The notes: generated by a model not told the origin, from the sequence alone. A stretch of 64,000 nucleotides of DNA from an uncultured Pelagibacteraceae bacterium (GCA_902557215.1 CACDZM010000002.1:1-64000), one strand, 5' to 3'. Positions 9,011-18,310 are shown, counted from the stretch's first letter. Translations and numbers: made by a program.

Positions 9011-12000
9011 TATAGTTTTGTCGGCATTGGTTTATTTTTATCAATTTTGTATTTCTTTATTGCTTCTTCAGCATATTTAGATGCAATTAATTGTTCTTTA
9101 GCTAAAACACTTAGTCCATAAGTAACAACATGCTCTTTATCAACTTCAAAAAAATTCCTTAAATTTTTTCTTGTATCACTTCTACCAAATCCATCTGTTC
9201 CTAATGAATAAAAGCTCTTATTTATATAAGGTCGAATTTGGTCGGAGTTCATTCTCATATAATCTGATGCAGCTAGAATAGGACCTTCAGTTTTATCTAA
9301 ACAAGTTTCAACATATGATTTTTTTGCTTCTTTTCCAGGATTCAACAAATTATACCTCTCAACCTCTAAACCATCCCTTCTTAATTCATTAAAACTAGTC
9401 ACGCTCCAAACCTCACTATCAATTTGATATTCATTTTGTAAAATTTCTGCACCAGCTATCATTTCTCTTAAGATTGTACCAGACCCTAAAAATTGAATTT
9501 TAGTTTTTTTATATTTGTTAAATTCTTTTATTTTATACATTCCTTTTAATATACCTTCTTCACATGATTTATCTGTTGGCATAGCAGGGTGAGGATAATT
9601 TTCATTCATTGTTGTAATGTAATAAAAAATATTTTCTTTATTCTCGTGCATTCTTTTCAACCCTTCTCTAAATATGGTTGCTAACTCATAATGAAATGTT
9701 GGATCATAGGACTTACAATTAGGAATTGTTGATGCCATTAAATGACTATGTCCATCTTGGTGTTGCAAACCTTCACCTGCTAAAGTAGTTCTTCCAGCAG
9801 TAGCACCAATTAAAAATCCTCTTGATTGACTATCTGCTCCCGCCCAAGCAAAGTCACCTATTCTCTGAAAACCAAACATTGAATAAAATAAATAAATTGG
9901 GATCATTTCAATATCATGATTTGTGTAAGAAGTGCCTGCAGCAATCCATGAAGACATTGCACCTGCCTCATTGATTCCTTCCTCCAAAACTTGTCCACTT
10001 TTTTCTTCTCTATATGAACTTAATTGTGCCGCGTCCTCAGGTTCATATTTTTGTCCTTCATGAGCATAAATACCAATTTTTTGAAAAAAACCCTCCATTC
10101 CAAATGTTCTCGCTTCATCAGGAATAATTGGCACTAGTCTTGGAGCAACATTTTTATCTCTTAAAAGATTTGTTAACATTCTAACTAATGCCATGGTAGT
10201 GGACATCTCTTTATCTCCTGTTGACTCTTTCATATTGTCAAAAATGTTTTTTGGAGGAGCTTTAATGGGTTTTGCATAAGTGGTTCTCTCTGGGATAAAT
10301 CCTCCTAATTGAAGTCTTTTTTCTTTTATATACTTTATTTCTGGTGAGTTTTGATCTGGTTTATAATACTCAATATTTTGTACCTGTTTGTCAGTTAGAG
10401 GAACATCAAACCTGTCTCGGTAATACATCAAATCGTCTATATCTAATTTTTTAGTTTGATGTGTTGTATTTACACTTTCACCACTTTTACCCATACCATA
10501 ACCCTTTATAGTCTTGGCAATCACAACTGTTGGGCTTCCAATATTTTTTGAGGCTTTATCGTAAGCTGCAAAAACTTTGTGAGGATCGTGTCCACCTCTA
10601 TTTAGTCTCCATATGTCTTTATCTGATAGGCTTGAGACTAATTCTTTAGTTTCAGGATATTTGCCAAAAAATTTTTCTCTAACATATGCTCCATCTCTTG
10701 CTTTCATAGCTTGATATTCACCATCAACAGTTTCATTCATAACTTTAACTAAATGGCCAGTTTTATCATTAGCCAATAATGGATCCCAATAAGAACCCCA
10801 GATTACTTTTATAACATTCCATCCTGCTCCTCGAAAAATACCCTCTAATTCTTGTATAATTTTTCCATTTCCCCTTACTGGTCCATCCAATCTTTGAAGG
10901 TTACAGTTAATTACAAATATTAAATTATCTAATTTTTCTCTAGCTGCTAAACCAATAGCTCCTAAAGATTCTGGTTCATCCATTTCCCCATCTCCCAAAA
11001 AAGCCCATACTTTTCTTCCTTCATCTTTAATGAGGCCTCTATTAATTAAATATTTCATATATCTTGCTTGATATATTGCTAGCATTGGTCCTAAACCCAT
11101 TGAAACTGTAGGAAATTGCCAAAAATTTGGCATCAACCAAGGGTGTGGATAAGATGATAGACCTCCTGGATTGACTTCTTGTCTAAAACTATCTAATTGC
11201 TTTTCGTTAAGTCTTCCCTCAAGAAACGCTCTTGCGTACATACCTGGCGCGCTATGCCCTTGAAAGTAAATCAAATCCCCACCAAATTTATTATTTTTTG
11301 CTCTCCAAAAATGATTCATACCTACATCATAAAGTGTAGCAGCTGATGCAAATGTTCCAATATGTCCTCCTAGCTCTGGAAACTTTTTGTTCGCACGAAC
11401 AACCATTGCTGCCGAATTCCATCTTATTAATGACCTAATTTTTCTCTCAATATTTTGATCCCCATTTGATTTTTTCTCTTCATTTACTGGAATTGTATTT
11501 ATATAAGGCGTATTTTGTGTGTAAGGAATATTTGCACCTTCCATATAAGCTTTATTTATCAACTCCTTAATTAGATAATGAGCTCTCTGATTACCATCTT
11601 TTTCAATTACTGCAGAAAGTGACTCTAGCCACTCATTAGTTTCTAATGGATCAATATCACCATCATTAACTACTTGAATTATCTCTGGTTTTTTTTTCTC
11701 ACCATTATTTGTATGGATAGTTTGCTCTTGTTTTTTTTCTAACGATTTCTCTGCCTCTTTAATCAAGTTTTCAGTATCTTTTGGAATAGTTTTTGATATA
11801 GAATTTTTTTCGCTTGAACCAGAGACACTCAGAATTAAATCACCTTTCGAAACTTTATCACCCACTTTAACTTTAATTGTCTCGATTATACCTGACAATG
11901 TCGAAGGTATTTCAACACTTGATTTATCACTTTCAATAGTAACTACTGGATCGTTTTTGGCAATTTCTTCACCTTCTTTGACAAGTAATTCAATAACCTC

Positions 12001-12048
12001 TACATTTTCAAAGTCGCCTATATCAGGAACTAATAGTTTTTCACTCAT
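9010..12048 (-). CDS. aceE: Pyruvate dehydrogenase E1 (homodimeric type) with fused N-terminal lipoyl domain
   Basis: Thiamine-diphosphate E1 that decarboxylates pyruvate and acetylates lipoamide. At 1,012 residues it is about 125 longer than E. coli AceE (887). The excess is an N-terminal lipoyl domain (1-76: VPDIGDFENVEVIELLVKEG, lipoyl Lys42 in ESDKSS) plus a charged linker to about residue 135. The rest is a classic single-chain E1: SAAMVVRANKKFPELGGHIG near 215, the diphosphate-binding GDGEMDEPES near 350, and ETCLDKTEGPILAASDYMR near the C-terminus. The start is fixed because the lipoyl domain begins immediately after ATG. First gene of the aceE-aceF unit. Confidence 0.95.
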   Translation of the reverse strand: MSEKLLVPDIGDFENVEVIELLVKEGEEIAKNDPVVTIESDKSSVEIPSTLSGIIETIKVKVGDKVSKGDLILSVSGSSEKNSISKTIPKDTENLIKEAEKSLEKKQEQTIHTNNGEKKKPEIIQVVNDGDIDPLETNEWLESLSAVIEKDGNQRAHYLIKELINKAYMEGANIPYTQNTPYINTIPVNEEKKSNGDQNIERKIRSLIRWNSAAMVVRANKKFPELGGHIGTFASAATLYDVGMNHFWRAKNNKFGGDLIYFQGHSAPGMYARAFLEGRLNEKQLDSFRQEVNPGGLSSYPHPWLMPNFWQFPTVSMGLGPMLAIYQARYMKYLINRGLIKDEGRKVWAFLGDGEMDEPESLGAIGLAAREKLDNLIFVINCNLQRLDGPVRGNGKIIQELEGIFRGAGWNVIKVIWGSYWDPLLANDKTGHLVKVMNETVDGEYQAMKARDGAYVREKFFGKYPETKELVSSLSDKDIWRLNRGGHDPHKVFAAYDKASKNIGSPTVVIAKTIKGYGMGKSGESVNTTHQTKKLDIDDLMYYRDRFDVPLTDKQVQNIEYYKPDQNSPEIKYIKEKRLQLGGFIPERTTYAKPIKAPPKNIFDNMKESTGDKEMSTTMALVRMLTNLLRDKNVAPRLVPIIPDEARTFGMEGFFQKIGIYAHEGQKYEPEDAAQLSSYREEKSGQVLEEGINEAGAMSSWIAAGTSYTNHDIEMIPIYLFYSMFGFQRIGDFAWAGADSQSRGFLIGATAGRTTLAGEGLQHQDGHSHLMASTIPNCKSYDPTFHYELATIFREGLKRMHENKENIFYYITTMNENYPHPAMPTDKSCEEGILKGMYKIKEFNKYKKTKIQFLGSGTILREMIAGAEILQNEYQIDSEVWSVTSFNELRRDGLEVERYNLLNPGKEAKKSYVETCLDKTEGPILAASDYMRMNSDQIRPYINKSFYSLGTDGFGRSDTRKNLRNFFEVDKEHVVTYGLSVLAKEQLIASKYAEEAIKKYKIDKNKPMPTKL

Positions 12049-12149
12049 TTGATATTAAGATCTTATACACTATAAAATTATACTTAATTGCTATTTTTAA
12101 CACATTCTGCCCAATTTTTTGACACTCTTCTTATGTATCCTTTAGAAAA

Positions 12150-12266
12150 ATGATTAAAAAGTTATTAAATATGCTCTTGCAACCAAAAGAAAGCAATTAC
12201 ATTGATGCTAAAATTTGGATACAAAAAATTTTGCTTGAAGAGAAATTTAAAAAAATTAATTCTTAA
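12150..12266 (+). CDS. Possible 38-residue small protein
   Basis: An ATG-initiated frame (begins MIKKLLNMLLQPKES, ends KFKKINS) fills the gap between aceE and the thiolase. It overlaps the thiolase stop region by four bases on the opposite strand, a junction type common among real genes here. The composition (Lys, Ile, Leu, one Trp) is protein-like. I recognise no family and see no clear ribosome-binding site. It may be a spurious frame in AT-rich DNA. The remainder of the 214-bp gap (12049-12149) should carry the aceE promoter on the minus strand. Confidence 0.3.
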   Translation: MIKKLLNMLLQPKESNYIDAKIWIQKILLEEKFKKINS

Positions 12267-13438
12267 ATTCTCTCAACACATAAGGCTATGCCCATTCCAC
12301 CACCTATGCATAGTGTAGCACAACCTTTGTTCTTTTTTTGTTTTATCATCTCATGAATAAGAGTAACTAATATTCTGGCGCCTGATGCTCCAATAGGATG
12401 ACCCAATGCTATAGCTCCTCCATTAACATTAACTTTATGCTCATCGATATTTAATTCACGTATCACTGCTATGCTTTGAGCGGCAAAAGCCTCATTAATT
12501 TCGAAAAGATCTATCTCATTTAAATTCCATTTTGCTTTTTTTAGTGCTTCACGCACAGCCTCAATTGGTCCAAGACCCATCAGAGTTGGATCAACTCCGA
12601 CTGAAGCCCATGATGTTATCTTTACTAAAGGTTGAATTGATTTTTTTTTAGCTTCTTCTAAGGTTGTTAGTAATAATGCAGCTGCACCATCATTAATTCC
12701 TGATGAATTTCCAGGTGTCACAGTTCCATTTTTTAAGAACACTGCTTTTAATTTCTCTAAATCCGATTTATTTAGCTCTTTTCTTGGATGCTCATCTTTT
12801 TCAAGATTAATACCAGGTTGATTTATTTTAATAAGTTCTTCCTTAAATTTATTTGTGTTAATTGCAATTTCTGTTTTTTTTTGAGAATTTAAAGCAAAAC
12901 TATCCTGATCTGATCTTGAAATATCAAATTTCTTTGCAACATTTTCAGCAGTTACACCCATATGATAATTGTTAAATGCGTCTATCAATCCATCATTTAT
13001 CATTGTATCTATCAAATGCTTCTCTGAAATTTTTTTATTATCACGATAAAAAATCGAATGTGGGGCTAATGACATGTTTTCTTGACCGCCCGAAATTACA
13101 TTTTTTGCCTCACCTAATTTAATTGATTGATATCCTGAGATTACAGCTCTAAGTCCAGATCCACAAACTTGATTAACTATATGGGCTGGTTTAGAGATAT
13201 TTATACCTGCATTTATTGCTGCTTGTCTTGCTGGATTTTGACCTCCGCCGGCTGTAAGCACTTGACCCATAATTACCTCATCAATATCATCTTTGCCCAA
13301 TTTACTTTTTCTTAAAATTTCTTTAATAACAATCGACCCCAGCTTATCAGCACTTAACTCTTTAAGAGATCCTTTGTAAGCTCCAATCGGTGTTCTAACA
13401 GCTTCTATAATTACAACATCATTCAATGAATTATTCAT
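12263..13438 (-). CDS. Acetyl-CoA C-acetyltransferase (thiolase)
   Basis: Thiolase of 391 residues, the normal length for PhaA/AtoB-type biosynthetic thiolases, condensing two acetyl-CoA to acetoacetyl-CoA or running in reverse. Catalytic residues are visible: nucleophilic Cys92 in NQVCGSGLRAV, His near 348 in GHPIGASGARI, and the second Cys near 380 in CIGGGMGIA. The N-terminus VVIIEAVRTPIGAYKG is typical. No phaB or fatty-acid oxidation partner is adjacent, so the in vivo direction is not clear from context. It is transcribed away from the neighbouring tRNA-Arg gene. Confidence 0.93.
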   Translation of the reverse strand: MNNSLNDVVIIEAVRTPIGAYKGSLKELSADKLGSIVIKEILRKSKLGKDDIDEVIMGQVLTAGGGQNPARQAAINAGINISKPAHIVNQVCGSGLRAVISGYQSIKLGEAKNVISGGQENMSLAPHSIFYRDNKKISEKHLIDTMINDGLIDAFNNYHMGVTAENVAKKFDISRSDQDSFALNSQKKTEIAINTNKFKEELIKINQPGINLEKDEHPRKELNKSDLEKLKAVFLKNGTVTPGNSSGINDGAAALLLTTLEEAKKKSIQPLVKITSWASVGVDPTLMGLGPIEAVREALKKAKWNLNEIDLFEINEAFAAQSIAVIRELNIDEHKVNVNGGAIALGHPIGASGARILVTLIHEMIKQKKNKGCATLCIGGGMGIALCVERI

Positions 13439-13510
13439 AATAATTTAAATTTGTCTTAGCATTAAAATATACTAAAAAATGATATAGAATAATAAATAAA
13501 ATTTAAAAAT

Positions 13511-13587
13511 GCGCCTGTAGCTCAATTGGATAGAGCGCTTGGCTACGGACCAGGAGGTTCTGGGTTCAACTCCTAGCAGGCGCACCA
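13511..13587 (+). tRNA. tRNA-Arg (anticodon ACG)
   Basis: A 77-nt cloverleaf with all four stems: acceptor GCGCCTG/CAGGCGC, D stem GCTC/GAGC, anticodon stem CTTGG/CCAGG around loop CTACGGA, and T stem CTGGG/CCTAG with TTCAACT loop. The anticodon ACG would be edited to ICG to read CGU, CGC and CGA. The 3' CCA is encoded. Confidence 0.97.
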
Positions 13588-13601
13588 TAAAGATAATAAA
13601 T

Positions 13602-13700
13602 ATGTTAAATTGGTTGTTGAAAACATCTCTTCAAAAATCTGTGGTATATTTTTTTATCATTATCTTAATAACTCTATTAATTTTAACTTTTGTATTATAA
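13602..13700 (+). CDS. Possible 32-residue single-pass membrane peptide
   Basis: A short ATG frame begins 14 nt after tRNA-Arg. It reads MLNWLLKTSLQKS followed by a run of about 18 hydrophobic residues ending in TFVL. That is a short N-terminal helix with two lysines and then one transmembrane segment. The stop lies 10 nt before the most likely thioesterase start. I recognise no family. AT-rich DNA readily encodes hydrophobic frames, so conservation is needed to accept it. Confidence 0.35.
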   Translation: MLNWLLKTSLQKSVVYFFIIILITLLILTFVL

Positions 13701-13710
13701 AAATAAGATT

Positions 13711-14112
13711 ATGTCTAAAGATTTCCAGCAAATTAGCATCCAACAAGGATTTATGAAACATAATGGTGGAATCTTGTTTAGAAATGTTTCCGAAACTGAA
13801 TATGAATTTAAATCAAAAATTAACAAAAATCATTTAAACGCAGCAGGTATTACTCATGGTGGGTATTTATCAGCTTTAGTAGATGCAGGAGCAGGGACTG
13901 CGGCGCATAGATCTGCAGAAAATGCACCTTGCGTCACAATATCTTTAGATTTGAAATTTATTGGGCCATCAAAAACCGGAGATGAAATAGTAGGTAATGT
14001 CAAAATTCTTAAGAGGACAAAAACATTAGTTTTTTTATTTTGTGAACTAAAATGTGACGATAAAATTATTACCTCTGCTACTGGAGTTTGGAAAATTCTT
14101 AAGAAATCTTAA
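13711..14112 (+). CDS. PaaI-family acyl-CoA thioesterase (hotdog fold)
   Basis: Hotdog-fold thioesterase of 133 residues. The core NAAGITHGGYLSALVDAGAGTAAH is the PaaI/YbgC-type HGG motif with the following long helix, and the Asp in LVDAG is in the position of the catalytic acid. The strand VTISLDLKFIGPSKTGDEIVGNVKILKR is also typical. An upstream in-frame TTG at 13690 would add seven residues but overlaps the preceding small ORF, so I choose the ATG at 13711. The exact acyl-CoA substrate is unknown. A single cytosolic gene with no pathway neighbours. Confidence 0.85.
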   Translation: MSKDFQQISIQQGFMKHNGGILFRNVSETEYEFKSKINKNHLNAAGITHGGYLSALVDAGAGTAAHRSAENAPCVTISLDLKFIGPSKTGDEIVGNVKILKRTKTLVFLFCELKCDDKIITSATGVWKILKKS

Positions 14113-14213
14113 ATAACTTTTTAATTATCGATAAGAATTAAGTATGCTAGAATAAAAGAAGTTATTAGTTATAATGAGAACTTTTTATACTCCGATTCGG
14201 TCATGTTTTAGTC

Positions 14214-14251
14214 TATCTTTGTTCTTTAACACCAGCTACATCTGGTAGATA
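14214..14251 (+). other. Stem-loop in the leader of the helicase gene
   Basis: ACCAG (14231-14235) pairs with CTGGT (14242-14246) around a six-base loop, and TATCT (14214-14218) pairs with AGATA (14247-14251), with a 12-base bulge on the 5' side. The element ends 26 bp before the helicase ATG in a 165-bp gap (14113-14277) that otherwise holds no gene that I accept. It could be an mRNA leader structure; no riboswitch class is recognised. Confidence 0.25.
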
Positions 14252-14277
14252 AAAATTTTGACATACTAAAAATAGGA

Positions 14278-16755
14278 ATGAACAAAAATAAAATCACAGC
14301 TGTGCTTGGCCCAACAAATACAGGTAAAACTCATTTAGCTATTGAAACTATGCTTTCCTTTGAGAATGGAATGATTGGGTTCCCTCTTAGATTATTAGCA
14401 AGAGAAGTATACGATAAAGTAATTCAAAAAACTTCCTTGGATAAGGTTGCTCTAATTACAGGTGAGGAGAAAATTATTCCTAATAATGCAAAATATTTTT
14501 TATGCACCGTTGAGTCAATGCCGATTGATAAACACTTAGATTTTGTTGGAGTTGATGAAATTCAAATGTGTGCAGATCATGAAAGAGGGCATATCTTTAC
14601 TGACAGATTATTAAATTTAAGAGGTAGCAAGCTCACCATGTTTATGGGATCTAATACTATTAAAAATATCATTTCAAAATTGGATGATGATATTGAGTTT
14701 ATAAATAGAAAAAGACTATCTAAACTTACATATGCTGGATATAAAAAGATTTCAAGAATAAATAGAAAAACTGCAATTATAGCTTTCTCTGCTGAAGAAG
14801 TTTATGCCATTGCGGAACTCATAAGAAGACAAAAAGGTGGGGCAGCAATTGTGATGGGCTCTTTAAGCCCAAAGACTAGAAATGCTCAGGTTGAGCTCTA
14901 TCAATCAAATGATGTAGATTTTTTAGTTGCAACAGATGCTATTGGTATGGGAATAAATATGGATCTCGATCATATTTACTTTTCTAATTTAAAGAAATTT
15001 GATGGAAGAAAATTAAGAAGATTAAATTTATCAGAAATTGGGCAAATTGCTGGAAGAGCAGGTAGATATTTAAATGATGGTAATTTTGGTATAACTGGCG
15101 ATTGTAAAGAAATTGGTGCTGAAGAAGTTGAATTACTTGAAAATCATAAATTTGAGGAAATTCAGTTTCTATTTTGGCGTAATTCAAGTCTAAATTTTAA
15201 TAATCCTTCAGTGCTATTAAAATCTCTAGAAGAAAAAACTGATAAAGCATGGTTAAGAAAAATACGTGAATGTGAAGATGAAAAAGCTCTTAAATTTTTC
15301 TTAAGAGATAAAAATTTGGAGAATTTTGAATTTACTGAAAAAAAATTGAGACTTTTATGGGAGTGTTGTCAAATACCAGATTTTGTCAAAAAAACTTATG
15401 GTAATCACTATGAGGTAATTTCAAATGTATTTAAATATTTAAATAGTGAAAAAGGAAAAATAACTAATGAATATATGCGACTTCAGCTTATAAAACTTGA
15501 TAAATTAGATGGAAATGTAGATTCTATATCAAATAGAATTGCAAATGTAAGAACTTGGTCTTATGTTTCAAATAAAAATAATTGGGTTGAAAATCAAAAT
15601 TATTGGATAGAAAAAACAAAATTATTAGAGGATAAACTTTCAGACAGATTACATGAAGAACTAACAAAAACTTTTATCGATAAACGTGCAAGCGTTCTAG
15701 CAAGAGGTCTGAAACAAGATATGGAATTTGAGACAAAAATATTAGAAAATAATGATGTTATGATTGATAATCAGTTCATTGGAAAAATTAATGGTCTTAA
15801 ATTAGAACTTGATTTAAAAAAGGGTGCACTAGAGACTGACATTAAATCTCTCAAAAAAGCTGCCCGTCAGACAGTAGGTCCTGAACTAGAGAAAAGAATC
15901 CAATCCATAATTGAGACTGGGTTAATTGAACTGAATAATGATTTTAGGATATATTGGCACAAATTTAAAATTGGAAGATTAATGCCAGGAAAAGACTATT
16001 TAAATCCAAAAATTGAATTAATAGTAGATGATATTTTAGAACAAGACCAAAGGCAGAAACTAACAAACTATTTACTGAAGTGGCTTGGGAATAAAATAGA
16101 TACAACACTAAAAAGTCTCATTGATTTAAAATTTTTAAAAGAAAAAAATTCGTCTATAAAGGCACTTGCTTATCAACTCTATGAAAATAATGGTGTCCTA
16201 AAAAGAGATCAAGTTGCTGACTACATAAAAAACTTAGAACAAAATGAAAGAAAAATTTTAAGAGACCTGGGGGTTAGGTTTGGAAGATATCATATTTTTT
16301 TACATAAATTAATTAAACCTGAACCAGTTTCGCTAAGAACCTTATTGTGGAAAAATTATCATCAAAAATACTTTAATCTTGAACCACCAACATTCGGATT
16401 AAATTTTATAATTAATGATAAAATGAAAAACAAAAACTTTATGCTACTTTGTGGGTTTGAAAAGTTTGATAATATTTATGTTAGAATCGACATTCTAGAA
16501 AGGTTGTTTATGCAAATAATCAATTCCAACTCTGAAAAAGGCAAAGAAATTAAAATGATACCAGAAATGTTAAATTTATTAGGGTGTAATAAAGAAAATT
16601 TTAAAAAGCTTCTCATAAATATGAATTATAAGATAATTCATAGAGGGAATGATATTTTTTTTAGATACAAGCCTAAAAAGAATTTTAAAAAACAAAATAA
16701 AAAAGTTTTAAAAGAAACTCCGTTTGGAGTTTTAAAAGATTTAAATTTTAATTAG
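14278..16755 (+). CDS. SUV3-like DEAD/DEAH-box RNA helicase
   Basis: An 825-residue superfamily 2 helicase of the type shared by alphaproteobacteria and mitochondrial SUV3. Walker A is GPTNTGKTH near residues 11-19, directly at the N-terminus. The DEAD-box equivalent is VDEIQM near 92, and motif VI is QIAGRAGR near 257. The Lys-rich C-terminal half has no recognised catalytic domain. In mitochondria SUV3 works with polynucleotide phosphorylase in RNA decay. A bacterial role in RNA turnover is inferred, and pnp is about 30 kb away here. It is followed after 7 bp by terB, fdxA and carD on the same strand. Confidence 0.9.
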   Translation: MNKNKITAVLGPTNTGKTHLAIETMLSFENGMIGFPLRLLAREVYDKVIQKTSLDKVALITGEEKIIPNNAKYFLCTVESMPIDKHLDFVGVDEIQMCADHERGHIFTDRLLNLRGSKLTMFMGSNTIKNIISKLDDDIEFINRKRLSKLTYAGYKKISRINRKTAIIAFSAEEVYAIAELIRRQKGGAAIVMGSLSPKTRNAQVELYQSNDVDFLVATDAIGMGINMDLDHIYFSNLKKFDGRKLRRLNLSEIGQIAGRAGRYLNDGNFGITGDCKEIGAEEVELLENHKFEEIQFLFWRNSSLNFNNPSVLLKSLEEKTDKAWLRKIRECEDEKALKFFLRDKNLENFEFTEKKLRLLWECCQIPDFVKKTYGNHYEVISNVFKYLNSEKGKITNEYMRLQLIKLDKLDGNVDSISNRIANVRTWSYVSNKNNWVENQNYWIEKTKLLEDKLSDRLHEELTKTFIDKRASVLARGLKQDMEFETKILENNDVMIDNQFIGKINGLKLELDLKKGALETDIKSLKKAARQTVGPELEKRIQSIIETGLIELNNDFRIYWHKFKIGRLMPGKDYLNPKIELIVDDILEQDQRQKLTNYLLKWLGNKIDTTLKSLIDLKFLKEKNSSIKALAYQLYENNGVLKRDQVADYIKNLEQNERKILRDLGVRFGRYHIFLHKLIKPEPVSLRTLLWKNYHQKYFNLEPPTFGLNFIINDKMKNKNFMLLCGFEKFDNIYVRIDILERLFMQIINSNSEKGKEIKMIPEMLNLLGCNKENFKKLLINMNYKIIHRGNDIFFRYKPKKNFKKQNKKVLKETPFGVLKDLNFN

Positions 16756-16762
16756 ATAAATT

Positions 16763-17170
16763 ATGTTTTTCAAAAATAATCAAAATCAAAACAATGATTT
16801 AACTAAAATAGCAGCGCTGCTAATTCATGCAGCAAAAATTGATGAAAATTTTACAATCGAAGAAGAAAAAATTATAGAAGAAACCATTTTAAATTTAGGA
16901 GCAAATCAAGAAAACGTAAAACAAATTATTATTGAAAGTAAAAAAATTGAAGAAAAAGCTAATCAAATTCTTGAATTTACAAAAGAAGTAAAAAATATGG
17001 AAGAAGCCAAAAAAATTAAAATTATAGAAACATTGTGGAAAATTATTTATTCAAATAAAGAGGCCGATATGTATGAAACAAATTTAATGAGACGACTTGG
17101 AGGCCTATTATATATTGACAATCAAACGATGGGAGATATCAAAGACAAAATCAAAAAAAAATTTGAATGA
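16763..17170 (+). CDS. TerB-family (tellurite-resistance-like) helical protein
   Basis: A 135-residue soluble helical protein with the TerB-like pattern: [20 protein letters not shown], then [14 protein letters not shown], and [30 protein letters not shown] near the C-terminus. Acidic DE and EAD positions after each helix match the metal-binding acidic residues of the family. The function of stand-alone TerB proteins is not established. Its stop overlaps the fdxA start (ATGA). In many alphaproteobacteria this slot, between the helicase and the ferredoxin, holds a small S4-domain RNA-binding protein; here I see TerB instead. Confidence 0.8.
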   Translation: MFFKNNQNQNNDLTKIAALLIHAAKIDENFTIEEEKIIEETILNLGANQENVKQIIIESKKIEEKANQILEFTKEVKNMEEAKKIKIIETLWKIIYSNKEADMYETNLMRRLGGLLYIDNQTMGDIKDKIKKKFE

Positions 17171-17493
17171 CATATATAGTAAATCAAAATTGCATAAAAT
17201 GTAAATTAATGGATTGTGTTGAGGTTTGTCCTGTTGATTGTTTTTATGAAGGAAAAAATATGCTTGTAATTAAACCGGATGAGTGTATAGATTGTGGCGT
17301 TTGTGAACCTGAGTGTCCTGTCGACGCAATCAAAGCTGACACAGAGCCTGAAAGTAAACAATGGATTGATCTTAATACAAAGTATTCTGAAATATGGCCT
17401 AACATAAACAAAAAAAAGGATCCACCTTCGGATCATGAAAAATATAAAAATGAGCAAAATAAGTTTGAAAAATATTTTAAAGAAAACCTTTAA
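17167..17493 (+). CDS. fdxA: Seven-iron ferredoxin FdxA
   Basis: A 108-residue 3Fe-4S/4Fe-4S ferredoxin of the alphaproteobacterial FdxA type. Cysteines at 9, 12, 17 and 21 and then 40, 43, 46 and 50 ([14 protein letters not shown]) give the two clusters. The C-terminal tail with [15 protein letters not shown] is characteristic of the family. It is a cytosolic electron carrier. The last 59 bp overlap the 5' end of the carD frame, so the two are probably coupled in translation. Confidence 0.95.
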   Translation: MTYIVNQNCIKCKLMDCVEVCPVDCFYEGKNMLVIKPDECIDCGVCEPECPVDAIKADTEPESKQWIDLNTKYSEIWPNINKKKDPPSDHEKYKNEQNKFEKYFKENL

Positions 17494-18310
17494 GACAAAA
17501 TCTAAGAAAAAAACAAAAAAAGTTAAGTCCAATAATAAAGGGAAAAAAATCAAAGTTAAAATTAAAACTAAACCAATAAAAATTAAAAATGTTTTAAAAA
17601 AAAAGAAAATACCAAAAATAAATACAAAAAAAAATGAGAAGATAGAAATTAAGTCAGAGTCACTTAGAATTTCAAAAAACAACGAACTCAAACCAGAAAT
17701 CAAGAAAGTAAAAAAACAAGAAACCGAAAAAAGAGAGTACAAAATTAAAGATTACATTGTTTATCCAAAACATGGGGTAGGTCAAATTTCTGAATTTAAA
17801 AAAATAAATATTGGTGGAATAGATGTAGAAACATACATAATTAAATTTGAGAAAGACAAAGCAAGTGGAATGGTTCCAATAAATAAACAATCCCACTTGA
17901 GACCATTAGCAACTATCAATCAAGTTAATAAATGTATTTCTATTCTAAAGAGTAAACCAAAAATTAAAAGGTCAATGTGGAGTAGACGAGCCCAAGAATA
18001 TGAGGCAAAAATTTCTTCTGGTAAAATTTATGAATTAGCTGAGGTTGTTAGAGATTTAAATAAAGGAGATGATTTGATGGTTGATCAATCTTACTCAGAA
18101 AGACAACTCTTTGAAAAAGCGTATGAAAGAATTTTATCAGAATTTCAAATAATTCTCAATCTATCTCTAGAAGATACTCAAAAAAAATTAGACAAAGCAC
18201 TAAAAAGAAACTTAAGTCCACAAACCAAAACTAAAGATGAAAAAAATGATTCATCCAAAATATCTAACGAAGAACCTATCTCTGAAGAGGTTGAGCAACT
18301 AGAGGAATAA
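17435..18310 (+). CDS. carD: CarD/CdnL-family transcription regulator with Lys-rich N-terminal extension
   Basis: RNA-polymerase-binding regulator. Family members bind the beta subunit through a Tudor-like N-domain and stabilise open complexes, mainly at stable-RNA promoters. The recognisable domain starts near residue 102 ([17 protein letters not shown]) and continues with the helical DNA-contacting region ([29 protein letters not shown]). At 291 residues it is about 120 longer than usual. The first 100 residues are an extension with 39 lysines and no predicted fold; an acidic tail closes the protein. A second ATG at 17450 would shorten it by five residues. The extension overlaps fdxA, yet the frame is open and continuous, so I keep it. 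A strong terminator follows immediately. Confidence 0.85.
   Translation: MKNIKMSKISLKNILKKTFKTKSKKKTKKVKSNNKGKKIKVKIKTKPIKIKNVLKKKKIPKINTKKNEKIEIKSESLRISKNNELKPEIKKVKKQETEKREYKIKDYIVYPKHGVGQISEFKKINIGGIDVETYIIKFEKDKASGMVPINKQSHLRPLATINQVNKCISILKSKPKIKRSMWSRRAQEYEAKISSGKIYELAEVVRDLNKGDDLMVDQSYSERQLFEKAYERILSEFQIILNLSLEDTQKKLDKALKRNLSPQTKTKDEKNDSSKISNEEPISEEVEQLEE

Noticed and set aside
11144-11152. Perfect DnaA-box word TGTGGATAA
   Set aside because: Single copy inside the aceE coding region with no neighbouring boxes; expected by chance.
13690-13710. Upstream TTG start of the PaaI thioesterase
   Set aside because: It overlaps the preceding frame and adds residues not typical of the family; the ATG at 13711 is preferred.
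14174-14248. 24-codon plus-strand frame before the helicase gene (starts MRTFYTPIRS)
   Set aside because: No ribosome-binding site, no family and it overlaps the stem-loop; too short to support.
17206-17742. 178-codon open frame on the minus strand opposite fdxA and the start of carD
   Set aside because: It is the complement of Lys-rich and AT-rich coding DNA, giving a Phe/Ile-rich translation with no domain. fdxA is certain on the other strand.
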